Origin: Patella vulgata
Taxonomy: Eukaryota; Mollusca; Gastropoda; Patellidae
Assembly: GCF_932274485.2 (NCBI RefSeq)
Contig: NC_065881.2
Span: 372,001 to 436,000 of the forward strand
Reading direction: 5' to 3'
Length of the DNA stretch: 64,000 bases
This document shows, in pieces, positions 11,185-22,222 of the stretch. Below the pieces are notes generated by a model. It saw only the letters and a list, made by a program, of their open reading frames with translations. It was not told the origin of the DNA and did not search any database. Position numbers and translations under genes: made by a program. Numbering within the stretch: position 1 is the first letter of the stretch; each line of letters opens with the position of its first letter.

Positions 11185-11548
11185 TTGAACAACAAGAAGA
11201 TAGAAGAATAACAACAGTAAGAAGATAGAAGAAGAACAAGAAGAAGATAGAAGAAGAACAAGAAGAAGATAGAAGAAGAATAACAACAGTAAGAAGATAG
11301 AAGAAGAACAGTAAGAAGATAGAAGAAGAACAACAACAGTAAGATAGAAGAAGAACAACAAGAAGGTGGAAGAAGAACAACAAGAAGAAGAACAACAACA
11401 GTAAGAAGATAGAAGAAGAACAACAAGAAGATAGAAGAAGAACAAGAAGATAGAAGAAGAACAACAGTAAGATAGAAGAAGAACAACAACAAGAAGATAG
11501 AAGAAGAACAACAACAGTAAGAAGATAGAAGAAGAACAACAATATATT
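11185..11548. repeat. Purine-rich array, right arm
   Basis: Continuation of the array after the SINE, with units GAAGATAGAAGAAGAACAAC and AACAGTAAGAAGATAG. The right arm is richer in GAAGAA and CAGTAAG than the left, so unit types are segregated along the array. Confidence 0.95.
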
Positions 11549-12204
11549 AGTGTGTCGGTCAGATTGTGTTGTAGTGCCAGTGAACCATTAAAGATGGGTT
11601 CCCAGAAAAGTATTTATCGGGTGGTTATTTCCAATAAAAGTATGGTAATTTTGGTATATATGGAAAGTAGAGATATCCAATCTTACTAGAAAAATACTGG
11701 ATTCCCCGAAAAACTCTCATGGAGCGTATACAGGACAAAAATGTAAGGGTTCCCCTAATTGACAGCCTGACGATTAGGAATTTCTGCACACTTGATGCCA
11801 AAGGTCACACGCGAACATTGACTTGATGTACAAGTTGATAAACTTTATGAAGAGTTAGAGGTACAACACTTTCTGAGATAAAAATGACGGAAAAAGACGC
11901 AGGTAGTGGATAATCCGAGAATTTAATTAGGGTTCGATATTTGTAATAAATAGTAAGCGATTAAAGACAACCTCGTCTTATGTATGCAATGAATTCTCCT
12001 CTGACTTCCAAGAGAGGCCAGTCAAGTGACGTAAACATGGCCTGGATGGATCTGATTTTTATAGCAGGGCATTCCTTCGCAATTACAATGTTTGAGAAGG
12101 ATTTGAAGCAAAATTATGACAAATTAATTAGTTTGAATATGTTTTTAGTCCATATATACCATTAAATCACCCAGTTTGTACGCGGGAATGTATCTTCAAA
12201 GCTA
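11549..12204. other. Intergenic DNA
   Basis: No gene, terminal repeat or tandem array recognised. Confidence 0.4.
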
Positions 12205-12722
12205 TAATCTAATAATTCGTGTCTATATATGGTCAGCCAGTAATTCATTATTGTATTCTCTTCCTAAAACTCTTGTAAGCCAGCTACCGAAAATCCAGAA
12301 TAAAGCAGCTCGAATTGTATCTCTCGTCAAACCATCTGACCATATTACACCTGTCCTAAAACAGTTACATTGGCTACCGGTTAATCAACGCATCATTTTC
12401 AAAATTAAAATTAAAACAATCATTTTCAACTGTTTAAACGATCCTTTGGCACCATCCTATTTATCCGATTTGATTAAACAATATGTACCTTCTCATTCCT
12501 TACGTTCATCTCATTGTATGTCCAGTACAGAAGTCAAAATTTGGTGAGAGAGTTTTTGCTCACGAAGCACCAAAAGAATGGAACGAATTGCCTCTGGAAG
12601 TCCTAAATAGTCCAAACTTGGCTATATTTAAACGACTTCTAAAAACCCTGTTTTTTACCCAACGTTTGAACTATTATCTATACAATCACATAACACAATC
12701 ATGTGTATATAGATCTCTATAG
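12205..12722 (+). pseudogene. LINE remnant: C-terminal end of ORF2
   Basis: The translation contains LPKIQNKAARIVSLVKPSDH, ITPVLKQLHWLPVNQRIIFK and, after one frame shift near 12535, GERVFAHEAPKEWNELPLEV and SPNLAIFKRLLKTLFF. This is the widespread C-terminal segment after the reverse transcriptase in CR1/L2-type non-LTR elements (IQNKAAR, HITPVL-LHWLPV, FGxRxFxxxAPxxWNxLPxxI). Nothing upstream of it survives, as expected for a 5'-truncated insertion. One frameshift and no other stop up to 12722 suggest moderate age. Confidence 0.88.
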
Positions 12723-12805
12723 ATATCGTAATATAAAAATCTTTATTTCTTCGAATCTGCTTTGGGTCAGGACTAGAAAGATTCGCTCAGTTCTGTAAGC
12801 CGAGA

Positions 12806-13020
12806 GGTTGCAATTTCATATTTTTAAAATGTATTAAAATAAAGCCCTAAAATAGATGGTATCTATAAACAGTCCTACCTTGTTAAAGAATAATCCTATT
12901 AATCCTATAATTCACTATTGCCAGGTGAGAAATTGGCAAAAATATCATTTTCAACTTCAAATTCAAACGTTTGAAGATAGCTATTCCATGGTGGGGAATA
13001 GGAAAACAAGGGAGGTAATT
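12806..13020 (-). repeat. Dispersed repeat X, reverse copy
   Basis: Inverse complement of 56308-56512 over about 210 bp, with shared AAAATAGATGGTAT, AACAGTCCTACCTTG, TTAAAGAATAATCC, GAAATTGGCAAAAATATCAT and GGAGGTAATT. The other copy lies in a 367-bp insertion with a short target duplication, so this is a mobile family without a visible coding region. Confidence 0.85.
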
Positions 13021-13279
13021 AACCCTAACCCTGCAATGGGTAACCCTGGATCCTCGGACCAACTGGTTTTGTTTTTATTCCACCACGAAACTAGTTTGAT
13101 TTGAATTGAGGCCATTACAAATTTTAGTGGAAACGAAGATGAGTTTTAATTGTTTTGATAAAACAAACTATTATGTTAAATTATGTTTTTCTAAATCTGA
13201 GCGCTCAGACCAAGTGTGTCGGTCGAGTTTGGACCACTTGCTATGGAAGGGCATCGCTACCAATAAATGCTCTGCTAAA

Positions 13280-13335
13280 AAGTCCCATTAACGGTAGCAA
13301 GACAGTAGGACGTTAAACCCCTTTTCATTTCCTAT
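13280..13335 (+). mobile_element. SINE-B 3' tail fragment
   Basis: Ends with GTAGGACGTTAAACCCC followed by TTTTCATTTCC. Only the last 40-50 bp of the SINE remain. Confidence 0.7.
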
Positions 13336-13899
13336 TAACGGTAATTATTTAGCTAAAATAGCTCTAAGGCAAAGTTTAGATCTATTTTATAAGGCCATCT
13401 GCACATATGGTCAAAGGTCACGAGGTATAACTGCCCTCAGGCAAAAACGTGAAATATAAAGTAATATGTCAAATGACAAATGTTTTATAGGAAAATTCTG
13501 TTTTTTCATTTAACCTTTGTGCCATTACATGTTACAGTTGCGTTGATTTATCGGCCATGCTTCTACACAACATTTTACACACATCATTATATAACCCACC
13601 CCTAACCCTACAATAAGGATATATAATCCACCCCAACCCTAAACCCTAACCGTACAATAAGAATATCCACCACACAATATCATAGTTTTATATAGGACTT
13701 TAAATTTGTACTGAACAACAATAGTAAGAGAAAAGCAACCGAACAAATTTACTGAACCGTGACGATCAAATTTGGATGGTTGGATGGGTACTAACCTCTA
13801 TTACAATGGGGATGGTCTTAATACAAAATTCCAAATATCACGTCGGGTGGTAAGAAAATGTCGGGTGTAAGGTTTATTTGTATCTATATTTTATACACC
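13336..13899. other. Intergenic DNA with short CCCTAA-like stretches
   Basis: Scattered ACCCTAACCCTA motifs near 13600-13650 are too few for a telomeric array. No gene seen. Confidence 0.4.
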
Positions 13900-14085
13900 G
13901 AATAAAATATAATGCAGGTCTCGGAAATAAAATATAATAAAATATAAAACAGGTCTCAAGAATTAAATATAATAAAATATAATACAGTTCTCAAGAATTA
14001 AATATAATAAAAATAATAAAATATAAACAGGTCTCAGGAATTAAATATAATTAACTAATATAAATAAATATAATACAGCTCTCGG
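13900..14085. repeat. AT-rich 37-bp tandem array, about 5 copies
   Basis: Units of CAGGTCTCAAGAATTAAATA + TAATAAAATATAATA with indels of the TAATAAAATA block. Confidence 0.88.
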
Positions 14086-14157
14086 GAATTTTATTGTACA
14101 GCCAAATGCTTAAAACGTGACCTTGTAATTGGCGATCACCGTACAGCAGATTGCAAA

Positions 14158-14241
14158 ATGGCAGAAAGTTCAACTTTCAGAAATGTCGACCTGTTTTGTG
14201 CACAGATTGTTAAGATAAAGAAGCGAAAAGAGAAGAAATAA
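14158..14241 (+). CDS. Short ORF, 27 codons, unassigned
   Basis: ATGGCAGAAAGTTC opens a 27-codon frame ending KIKKRKEKK-stop. AAAATGG gives a fair Kozak context and the C-terminus is basic, but no splice pattern, homology or upstream promoter is evident. It could be a 5' exon, a small peptide or chance. Chance is the default. Confidence 0.12.
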   Translation: MAESSTFRNVDLFCAQIVKIKKRKEKK

Positions 14242-14736
14242 AAAAAAGGGGAAGCATAGATCGATGACATTTCACTTCGTCATTTCTTTGTACTATGAGA
14301 GACCCTCCGTCCAGTACCAGTGACAGGGGAATAAGATTGACGTCATAGACACAACTGGTGATAACCTGGTGATTGCCAAATTAAATGTCTGTTGATTCAT
14401 GATTCTAAATATTCAACAAACATGCGACAAACACTGCCATCCCATGTCACCCAGGAACACCCTTAAATACACGCCCAACTTACCTTAGTTTATGGCTAAA
14501 ACGAATCCACATTTTGTACGTTTCCCACTTAATCACGACGAATATGGTATAACCAATTTAACCAAGAGAACACACGACGAATATGGTATAACCGATTGAA
14601 CTCCATCTACTTAAACATATTCAACTAACAGAGTTGACCGTTTTATAATAACTAAACTATACAACATCAAGCGGGACGTGAACCGTGACTTGCTATGGTC
14701 TATTCTTTTTAAATCATAACCAATAACAATTATTGC

Positions 14737-14950
14737 TGCACTCATCCAACTGCGCACGTGAAACCATCAGGTCTGTCACGTAGTCAACTGTTCTGGTTTT
14801 GATTCCCCGCTTGTACGTGATGAGGAGTGGGGTCGCCTGTCCAACCGCGTGGGTTTTCTCCGAGTCCTCCGGTTTCATCCCACTGCTAAAGACCCCTACG
14901 TGCAAGCGAATTGTTGAAATAAAATTGAACCATATGTTAGTCCCTCAATA
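14737..14950 (+). mobile_element. SINE-A, 3'-truncated
   Basis: Box B region TTTTGATTCCCCGC, GTACGTGATGAGGAGTGGGG, GGGTTTTCTCCGAGTCCTCC and ATATGTTAGTCCC are present; the GGACGTTAAAC tail is missing and is replaced by an AATAATAACAATTAAT run. Confidence 0.88.
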
Positions 14951-15890
14951 ATAATAACAATTAATAAATAAATGTGGCAGGCAGATATGAAAGCTTTCAT
15001 ATTCATGATCACTTTCTGCCATATGTTTTTGGTTATATAAAGAATCACAAAGAGAAAGCATAATTATTAAAATCGATCAATAAACTAAAATATAATCTCA
15101 GTTAGCCAAAACAAATAATCTGAAAAATAAAGGGAGGTAACTGAGACATGTATTTTTGGAATCGTATCGACCTGAGCTGTTCGAATAGTTAGGTCAGTGC
15201 CGTCAAATTTTGAAATGCTAGAAGTTAGATCCTGAGCCTAGCTACCCAGAATGTATTCATTTAGTAACTAGGAGACGAATTCACAACACTACGGCCTATT
15301 GTGTTTATTTTAAGCCCGTTAATTTTTTTCACCATTTTGCATCCTTAAAGGATTCTAAAATTGTAACTTAAATGTCTGTAGGTAAAATAACGTAAAAGCC
15401 TTAAGGATTTTTTACGTTTAAAGATGGTGGCACTTCCGGTTCAATCGACGAACCTCATTTTTTTGTGTAGGCACCAACAGTGTCTTAGCTAGTACAGAAA
15501 AACAAATCAAAGCAATCAGACTTACTAGCTTCTGTTCGATTTATTTGAAAACTTTGATTCGTAATTTCTCCACGGGATATAAGTTAAAATGTTTATAATG
15601 TATTTACATTTCAAATTTCATGAAAAACATGCTAATATTAAGAAGTTGGTTTTACATACACGGTGAAATGTCAATGACGTAATTTTCGATATTTGTACAT
15701 CGGAAATGGCGAATTTAAAGTAAATGTTTCAAGGTACTCAAAGAAAAAAAATAGGAAAATAGGTAAAAGAAATTCGCCAAGTTGCGACTATGTGTTTCAA
15801 TTTTTTCGTCAGTTAAAATTCGGGGATTTTGGATTCGTAAAACGTTTTGAAAATATATTCATTCCAAAACCACCACTCTTCTTTATTTCG
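14951..15890. other. Intergenic DNA
   Basis: No gene recognised. ACTTCCGGTTC (an ETS-like site) near 15434 follows ATGGTGG, but the frame closes within 16 codons. Confidence 0.4.
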
Positions 15891-15892
15891 AC

Positions 15893-16030
15893 AAAACAGA
15901 AACAAACGTTAAAAGTTAGTATATCTATAATTCTAACAACCAATACACCACACAGGGACATAACATATAACAGATTGTAGACATTACATCTATAATTATA
16001 ACAACCAATACAGCACACAGGAACATATAC
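15893..16030. repeat. Two-copy direct repeat, about 65 bp
   Basis: TATCTATAATTCTAACAACC + AATACACCACACAGGGACAT and TATAATTATAACAACC + AATACAGCACACAGGAACAT lie head to tail. Confidence 0.8.
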
Positions 16031-16164
16031 ATGTACATAGTCATTACGGTCATCCTCCTAATTCATATCTGTCTGCATTGTCACATGCCCTCGTTCCGTC
16101 TTGTACAGAGGTCTCCGTTTGCCGGTCTGCTGTAAGAAATAATTCTGTAAAAAAAAACCCAGAA

Positions 16165-16297
16165 AATTCTGGCAGCAGGTTTACCAGATTTTTTTCTGTA
16201 ATTTTTTTATTCTGTTTGATTTTTAAGTCACAATAGTACGTATCTGTAAAATTACAGGAAAGAAATCTGGTAAATCTGTTGCCAGAAGATTTTCTGT
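16165..16297. repeat. Inverted repeat, arms about 38 bp
   Basis: TTCTGGCAGCAGGTTTACCA at the left pairs with TGGTAAATCTGTTGCCAGAA at the right, with TTTTCTGTAA and TTACAGGAAA inside. It could be the end pair of a very small MITE or a decayed foldback. No target duplication found. Confidence 0.7.
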
Positions 16298-16300
16298 TCT

Positions 16301-17446
16301 TTAAATAATTATTTGGGTTAAATATAAACAAAATCATCTGTAAAAAATATTTTTTTTCTGTAAATGTAATTTTTCAGTCATGAAATTACAAAAACATCAA
16401 AAATGAACAGAAATTCAGAGCAAGAAATTGTACATGGCTTTAAATTTTGTGATTTCTGGAGGCTACGTTTATTACTTTCTACCGTATCTTCTTCCATTTG
16501 CAATTTATTTTTATCTTCAATATAAACATGAAACAAATTGATGAAGCACATACAGAAACATGAAATTAAAAGGTGTTAACTTTCCTGCATATGTCATGGA
16601 GTACGGTATCCTATCGGCGACATCTTGCCAAGGCAGCGGAGATAACTGTTTAGGGCTTACGGTTCTTTAAAATGTACAGTCAATAGCACACAGGGCCCCT
16701 GTTGTTAGTCCAAACTGAACCAATTCCAACTTGCATCACTGACATGGAGGACAAGTTGCAAAACAGGGTAGCTTTCGTGGCTAATGGTTAAAAAGCCAAG
16801 ATCATATTCACCGACCCATCGCGTCTCTTACACATTAATATTGTTTATATGGTCGATTTTATATATTTCTACAAGATAAAAAAAAGGCACTCAGAACAGA
16901 CAGTACCGAGACTGTGTCTTTAAATCCAATAACATATTCAGTATCGACCTATGCTGTAGATTTGCCTTCACACATACATATTATTAGGAAGACTTACCTT
17001 CACATCTTATTGTTGATTTCTCTCTTATTTATTTTCTTAGCATTGTCAGCACCGCCATAATTAAAGTATACGACGCGCATGCGTTAACTGAATCCAACAA
17101 TATAACTTTGTGAATAAACAGAACAGTGCCGTTAATATACAAGTTATTCTGGAATAATACAGGTTTTGGTTAATAATACAATTTACATTGTTAATAAACA
17201 GTTTCTATCAGTTAATATACTGAAAAGTATGTAAAAATACAGACGCTTCTGTCTAAATACAGAAATGTAACTAAAACAACAGATTTTATGGTAAAAATAC
17301 GGGTTATTTATCTCAAATCACAGATCATTTATTATTTATCATAACTCACAGATCATTTATAACGATCAAAGTGTTATCAACTTAAAAAAGTCCTATCACC
17401 GCAAGACACTTACAAAGTTTTTATAACTACAAGGTCAAAGTCAAGA
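16301..17446. other. AT-rich intergenic DNA
   Basis: Repeated AATACAG and TTCTGTA words around 17100-17330 suggest an old diverged repeat. No gene seen. Confidence 0.35.
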
Positions 17447-17505
17447 TGATTTTTCCTAGTTTGTGTGGAGTGGACGGTAAACCCCAGTTCCCATTCTCTC
17501 TAATC
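17447..17505 (+). mobile_element. SINE-A 3' tail fragment
   Basis: CCTAGTTTGTGTGGAGTGGAC + GGTAAACCCCAG, then a CT-rich end. Only the last 50-60 bp of the element remain. Confidence 0.75.
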
Positions 17506-18511
17506 CTACTGTTAACTTTTAAACAAACCCTGGCCGTTAGAATTCTACGAAGTGTACGTTCAGTTGGTAGCGAGAAATAGGCAATTATATGGTGGTTGAT
17601 TGGTATCATGTCGGGATGTCGTGGTGTCGTTGGTAGCGAGAAATAGGCAATTATACACTAGTCAATGTTTAAGTTATTTGCGTAAGAATATTTAGAGTGC
17701 AGTCAGAGTACATTTAGAATAAACTTCGAAATGTATCAGAATGTGAATCCCCGATAGAATGATTTAAGTTTTAGTTATATTTGTATATGAGATGCGTAGA
17801 ATTATACTCATCGTTCTTTCACCTTTAGGGCATTTTGGCGGCGGTAATATGAAACAAATGGCGAACTGTTTTCTCGCTCAAGAATGGTTGTTGTTGTTGT
17901 TTATTACAGATTTAACATCAAATACATTAAATATGATATTATGGACAAGTTGATTTAATTAAATTATTTACACTTAATGGGTTGAAAATTGGCAGAAACA
18001 CAAAATAAAAACGTCCGTGTGTATCAAAAGTCGCCTTATAATTCGTAAAAACACAAAATTGTATATCAAAAAGTCAATTTAAAGCACACTTATAAAATGG
18101 ATGTCGTGAGAAGAGAGGGCGGGTCATCTTCTCTCCTTGTCATAATAAAAACAGGTTAAACAGGAGATCTAGCTGACTGATGTTTGGCGTCATCAGTGCG
18201 GATAGAAAAAACCCGTGGGAAAAAGAATCCGCTTGCGTTATGTGGAAAAGCGAAGTGCTCAAGAATGGTGATGATATAATTTTAAATAATGATATCCGAT
18301 AGACATGCTTGTATATTTCACATGTCGTATGACGTCACAGTAAACGAAATTCAACTATCAAAATATTTCATTCTCTTCGAAAAGAACTGTCGGCCAATTT
18401 TGTTAAAGACGAAACGAAACATCAAATAATATCATCGCTTGCCATGGATTAATCATTAGGAACAAATAATGACCTGAGATAGGCTTTATATATATCATTG
18501 GCAATTATCAA
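17506..18511. other. Intergenic DNA
   Basis: Holds a 24-bp direct repeat (GGTAGCGAGAAATAGGCAAT at about 17566 and 17632). No gene recognised. Confidence 0.4.
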
Positions 18512-18524
18512 TCAACTAATCATT

Positions 18525-18894
18525 GGGGATCACGTGGCTAAGTGGGTATGACGCTACTTCGCTAGCCTGGAGGTCGGGTGTTCGATCCCTGCATTGGCCG
18601 AGAAAGTTCACCCAGATTTTCCAGCGTGGTTCTCCCTTGTCAGTGATGCAGGACGCAGGGGCTGACAAGGAAAGCTGTCTAGTCGTTCGGATGGAACGAA
18701 AAACCGAGGTCCCGTGTACACATTGACGTGCACGTAAAAGATCCCTTGGCAGTTGGAATTCGATATAAGAGTAGGCCGTAGTGCCGCTGTCCGGGCAAAA
18801 TTTCCCTCATAGCACACTGTATGGCGTATGCCCGTCTTCATTAGCCGAGGTTAGGAGCAGAACAGTAGGACGTTAAACTTCATTTCATTTCATT
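18525..18894 (+). mobile_element. SINE-B, full length with 13-bp target duplication
   Basis: Reference copy of SINE-B for this window. tRNA-like head with box A TGGCTAAGTGGG and box B GTGTTCGATCCC; body CATTGGCCGAGAAAGTTCA, TTCCAGCGTGGTTCTCCC, GTGCACGTAAAAGATCCC, GGAATTCGATATAAGAGTAG, TGCCGCTGTCCGGGCAAAAT and TGTATGGCGTATGCCCGTC; tail GTAGGACGTTAAAC + (TTTCA)n. The direct repeat TCAACTAATCATT lies at 18512-18524 and 18895-18907. Confidence 0.95.
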
Positions 18895-18907
18895 TCAACT
18901 AATCATT

Positions 18908-19395
18908 AATCTAAGACAATAGATTAGTATTACTCATTGACGCGATCCATCCGGATTATCAGCCAGTTGGTTAATTTATAGGATCTGCCGCCACGTGATT
19001 GGCACTCAATGTAATTGTAATGGGTAATCCAGGATAAATACGATTAGAATTTTAAGATTTTCTTCCACCAGTTCTCAAAAAGAATCGGCCAGTACCACAA
19101 AAAGTTATCGACAAAATTATCGACAAAATCAAATTTTTATCGCCACTTTCATATTTTTATCACAAATTGCCACATTGTCGACCGACAGCGCGAACTCTGT
19201 GCACTCAGAATATCCAGGAATATACAAGAGTGTTCATTCCGACGGATCTAATGTGACTAGAGTTATAGTGAACTGAGCCACTATTGTTTCCTCGATAACG
19301 AAACACTGTCTTACGTCATTGTAGTAGACTGTTAAATCTTGGATCAGTGTAGTATAGACTGTTATAGCTGGGATCAGTTCGTCTCCAGATTATAA
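18908..19395. other. Intergenic DNA
   Basis: Short repeats of TTATCGACAAAAT (about 19108) and of GTAGACTGTTA with GGATCAGT (about 19320-19380). No gene recognised. Confidence 0.4.
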
Positions 19396-19510
19396 CCGTT
19401 GGTTGTTGTCTCCTGTGCTGTTGTTTGCCCAGTTGGTTGTTGTCTCCTGTGCTGTTGTTTGCCCAGTTGGTTTTTGTCTCCTATGCTGTTGTTTGCTCAG
19501 TTGGCTGGGC
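19396..19510. repeat. 34-bp tandem array, about 3 copies
   Basis: Units GTTGGTTGTTGTCTCCTGTG + CTGTTGTTTGCCCA. Confidence 0.93.
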
Positions 19511-19576
19511 GACCGCTACCGTTGTTGTTGTTTGGTGGGCGGTCGTTTGGTTTTCTTTCACGAAAGTCGCCACCGT

Positions 19577-19815
19577 TAGCTGTTGGTTCCTGGGCAGCCG
19601 CCACCGATGACTGTTGGTTCCTGGGAATTCAGCCGCAACAGTTGGCTATTGTTTCCTGGACAGTCGTCATCGCTGCATGGTTGTTGGTTCCTGGGGCGGC
19701 CGCAACCGTTGGCGGTTGGTTCCTGGGCAGTCGTAACCGTTAGCTGTTGGTTCCTGGGCAGCCGCCACCGTTGACTGTTAGTACCTGCGGGCGGCCCGCA
19801 AAATTAGCTGTTGTA
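19577..19815. repeat. 33-43-bp GC-rich tandem array, about 6-7 copies
   Basis: Units TGTTGGTTCCTGGGCAGCCG + CCACCGTTGAC with variable spacing. Open frames through it (for example 19399-19743) are repeat products. Confidence 0.9.
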
Positions 19816-20314
19816 TCCTGGACGCGCGTTCCCGTTGACGTGTTTCCTTGGTGATAGCGACTGTTATTTACATTTTTACTATCACACTCTCCAATTCGAC
19901 AACACAGGCAATATAGAACAAGAAGACCCCTGTCCACCACGACATCAATGTCACTTCGTTGGAAGTGGGCGTGAAATACAGCCATTTCACACGCATATAC
20001 AATGTCATAGTTGATGAAGCTATTTTATATTTTCAGCCTATCTATCGTGTAGTTTAGCAGTATGGCTGTATTCGTTGACAGAATAAAATATGAATTTCTA
20101 TGACTTTTCTTACACGGGCATGTTCTACTTAATTTGAAGTTCAAATAATCCCTAGAGAAATAGGCACTGAACGAAGACTCCAAGTTTTTATATTATGTTG
20201 ATTCAGGTATATAAAAAAACATTATAAGAATGAGGTGCCACGTGACCCCAGTGGCAAATCATGACTGACGTCCCGACCGCAATACGAAAACTACTAAAGA
20301 GTAACTTTGTAGTT
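19816..20314. other. Intergenic DNA
   Basis: No gene, RNA or repeat recognised. Confidence 0.4.
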
Positions 20315-20586
20315 GTTCTTAGTGTTTAGCGTCCGCTCCCACGGAAGGTGATATCACAAACATGTCTTTTTTATTTTCATTATCTTAGCGCACGCGCAGG
20401 GGTCTTTCCTGAGGGAGGAAACCGGAGTACCCGGAGTAAACCCACGAGGTTGAGAAGGCGCCCCTATCTCCAAGCCACATAGGTTCACACCTGGGATCGA
20501 AACCACAGCCGCAAGCCAGAGGTGACCGGCCAGCTAGAGGTCGAAACGTGACACTCTAGACCACTAAGCCATCCCACCCGACCTGA
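20315..20586 (-). mobile_element. SINE-C, a third tRNA-derived family
   Basis: Read on the minus strand: head GGGATGGCTTAGTGGTCTAG (box A) and GGTTTCGATCCCAGG (box B); body AACCTCGTGGGTTTACTCCG, GTACTCCGGTTTCCTCCC and AAAGACCCCTGCGCGTGCGC; end AGCGGACGCTAAACACT. The head and the middle differ from SINE-A, while the Nin-like body block and the ACGCTAAAC end are shared. Single copy in this window. Confidence 0.82.
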
Positions 20587-20611
20587 CACCAATTGATATC
20601 CTGATGGACTA

Positions 20612-21115
20612 AGACAATTTTTCCCTTAATTTTTTTCTCCCCTCTTCCTGCATTTTTGGGTTGACTTTTTGGTCTAGAATTGGAGAAAAGGGATCAAATT
20701 TGCAATTTCATAGCAGTTTTGGGTAATACTGATGATATTACAGCGGAGGGATAGGGGGTGTAAAGTGTCTTTCTGCAGAGCAATCATTGTGTCGGAAGTG
20801 AGATTTCCACCCCTGTCAACTTCAAATCTGTGTAGCAAAAAATCTAAATGGTCAACCCCCTACAAAATTATGATGAGGAGATTGCCAAATGTTGTCCCCA
20901 TTGTGCCTATAAAGATTGGAACCAACGGAATGTTGAGCAAAAAGCTACAGCCTGTGATGTTACAGTCATTTAACATTGAAGTCAATGGGCAAATAATTGC
21001 TAGTCTGAGTCCTGATAGAGACGTAGTGTCAGCCGAGTTATTTGCCCTTGAATTTGATTATCCGGCGCACATGAATATGGAGGTATCTGATTTTAGGCAT
21101 AATACTTAGTCGCGG
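20612..21115 (+). repeat. Dispersed repeat E, plus copy
   Basis: Matches 46691-47055 in reverse complement and parts of 63500-64000. Landmarks: TTTTTGGTCTAGAATTGGAG, GCAGTTTTGGGTAATACTG, TTTCTGCAGAGCAATCATTG, AAATTATGATGAGGAGATTG and AACCAACGGAATGTTGAGCA. The 125-codon frame at 20732-21109 is not conserved in the other copies, so it is not treated as a gene. Confidence 0.85.
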
Positions 21116-21275
21116 TTTATGGCAATTATTGAAAGAGGTTTTTCCGATTTTCCCAGCTCCCGTTGTTGTACGCCGTGATATGCCATGATAGATCTAAACA
21201 TTAAAGTCAACTGCGGATTTTGTCAGGGTCACGAAATGTAAACAGAGCTAGCGTTTACCCAGCCCTAGTCCTGAA

Positions 21276-21541
21276 ATGAAATGATATGGGGTTTAACGTC
21301 CTACTGTTCTTCTCCGACTGGGCTAATGAAGACGGGCATACGCTATACAGTGTACTATGAGGGAAATTTTGGCTGTACAGAGGCACAATGGCTTACTCTT
21401 ATATCGAATTCCAAATGCCAGGGGATCTTTTACGTACATGCCAATGTGTACACGGGACCTCGGTCTTTCGTCCCATCCGAACGAATAGACAGCTGTACAT
21501 GTCAGGCCATCCGTCCTGTATCACTGACAAGGCAAAACCCC
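21276..21541 (-). mobile_element. SINE-B, 5'-truncated
   Basis: Reverse copy from the tail (GGGGTTTAACGTCCTACTG) to TATCACTGACAAGGCAAAAC. The tRNA-like head is missing and is followed at once by CCTAGACCTAACCCTTACCC. Confidence 0.9.
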
Positions 21542-21544
21542 TAG

Positions 21545-22123
21545 ACCTAGACCTAACCCTTACCCTTACCCACAATCCACGGCAACAATCACAGGCTCTA
21601 ACCCTGTTTACATCTAGTGATCTTAGATCTGACCATGATTATCATCTGTTAATTGAAGGGAGGTAATTCCAACTGAAAACCTTAGATAAATTGCTGCCGA
21701 GATCGCCATCAATTTTACAAATTGACATCAACAATGTCTGACTGAAATTGTGGGATACACAAACTTGAATTAGGCTGGGCAGGTTTTCACTACAGAGGGA
21801 TGACTGAAATTATGGGATACACAAACTTAAATTAGAATACTGAAACATGCAACCTTACCCTGACCCTAACCCTACCCTGTCTATAATAAAAACAGGTTGG
21901 ACAGAGAAATAATATTTAATTAACAGACCAAGATGCTTATATTTCAAGATGATGAGGACCCCATCACTTTCTTATTGAAGACAAAACAACATTATATTCC
22001 TGTTCGGTTGGTGAAATTACGCCAGTGTTTATGCTGCTGTTAATCTCTATTTCTACACTCATTTGGTCCGGTGTTCGGGGATCCGATTGAGGTGGGTGTG
22101 TCCATAAACTCTATCCAGTTCTA
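21545..22123. other. Intergenic DNA
   Basis: A 40-bp direct repeat (GACTGAAATTGTGGGATACAC at about 21740 and 21806) is the only structure seen. Confidence 0.4.
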
Positions 22124-22222
22124 GGACACTTTACACTCGGCAAACCTCGGCAGATTCCGGTACCCTACATCTAGCCTCGGCTGTATGACAGTAAGTGATA
22201 TGTACCTATTACCCGGGAGCCC

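Noticed and set aside
10040-11542. Six overlapping minus-strand frames of 115-297 codons rich in Leu, Phe, Ser, Cys and Val
   Set aside because: All three frames are open because of the purine-rich repeat; they look like membrane proteins only by composition.
12856-13104. 82-codon frame
   Set aside because: Lies in dispersed repeat X, which is not coding in its other copy.
13590-13660. Interstitial telomere (CCCTAA words)
   Set aside because: Only a few degenerate units.
18608-18841. Frame starting MKTGIRHTVCYEGNFARTAA, with relatives at 29934, 31000, 33002 and 58111
   Set aside because: Same string in every SINE-B copy, always antisense to its body; not a host gene family.
20732-21109. 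125-codon frame in repeat E
   Set aside because: Not preserved in the copies at 46691-47055 and 63500-64000.
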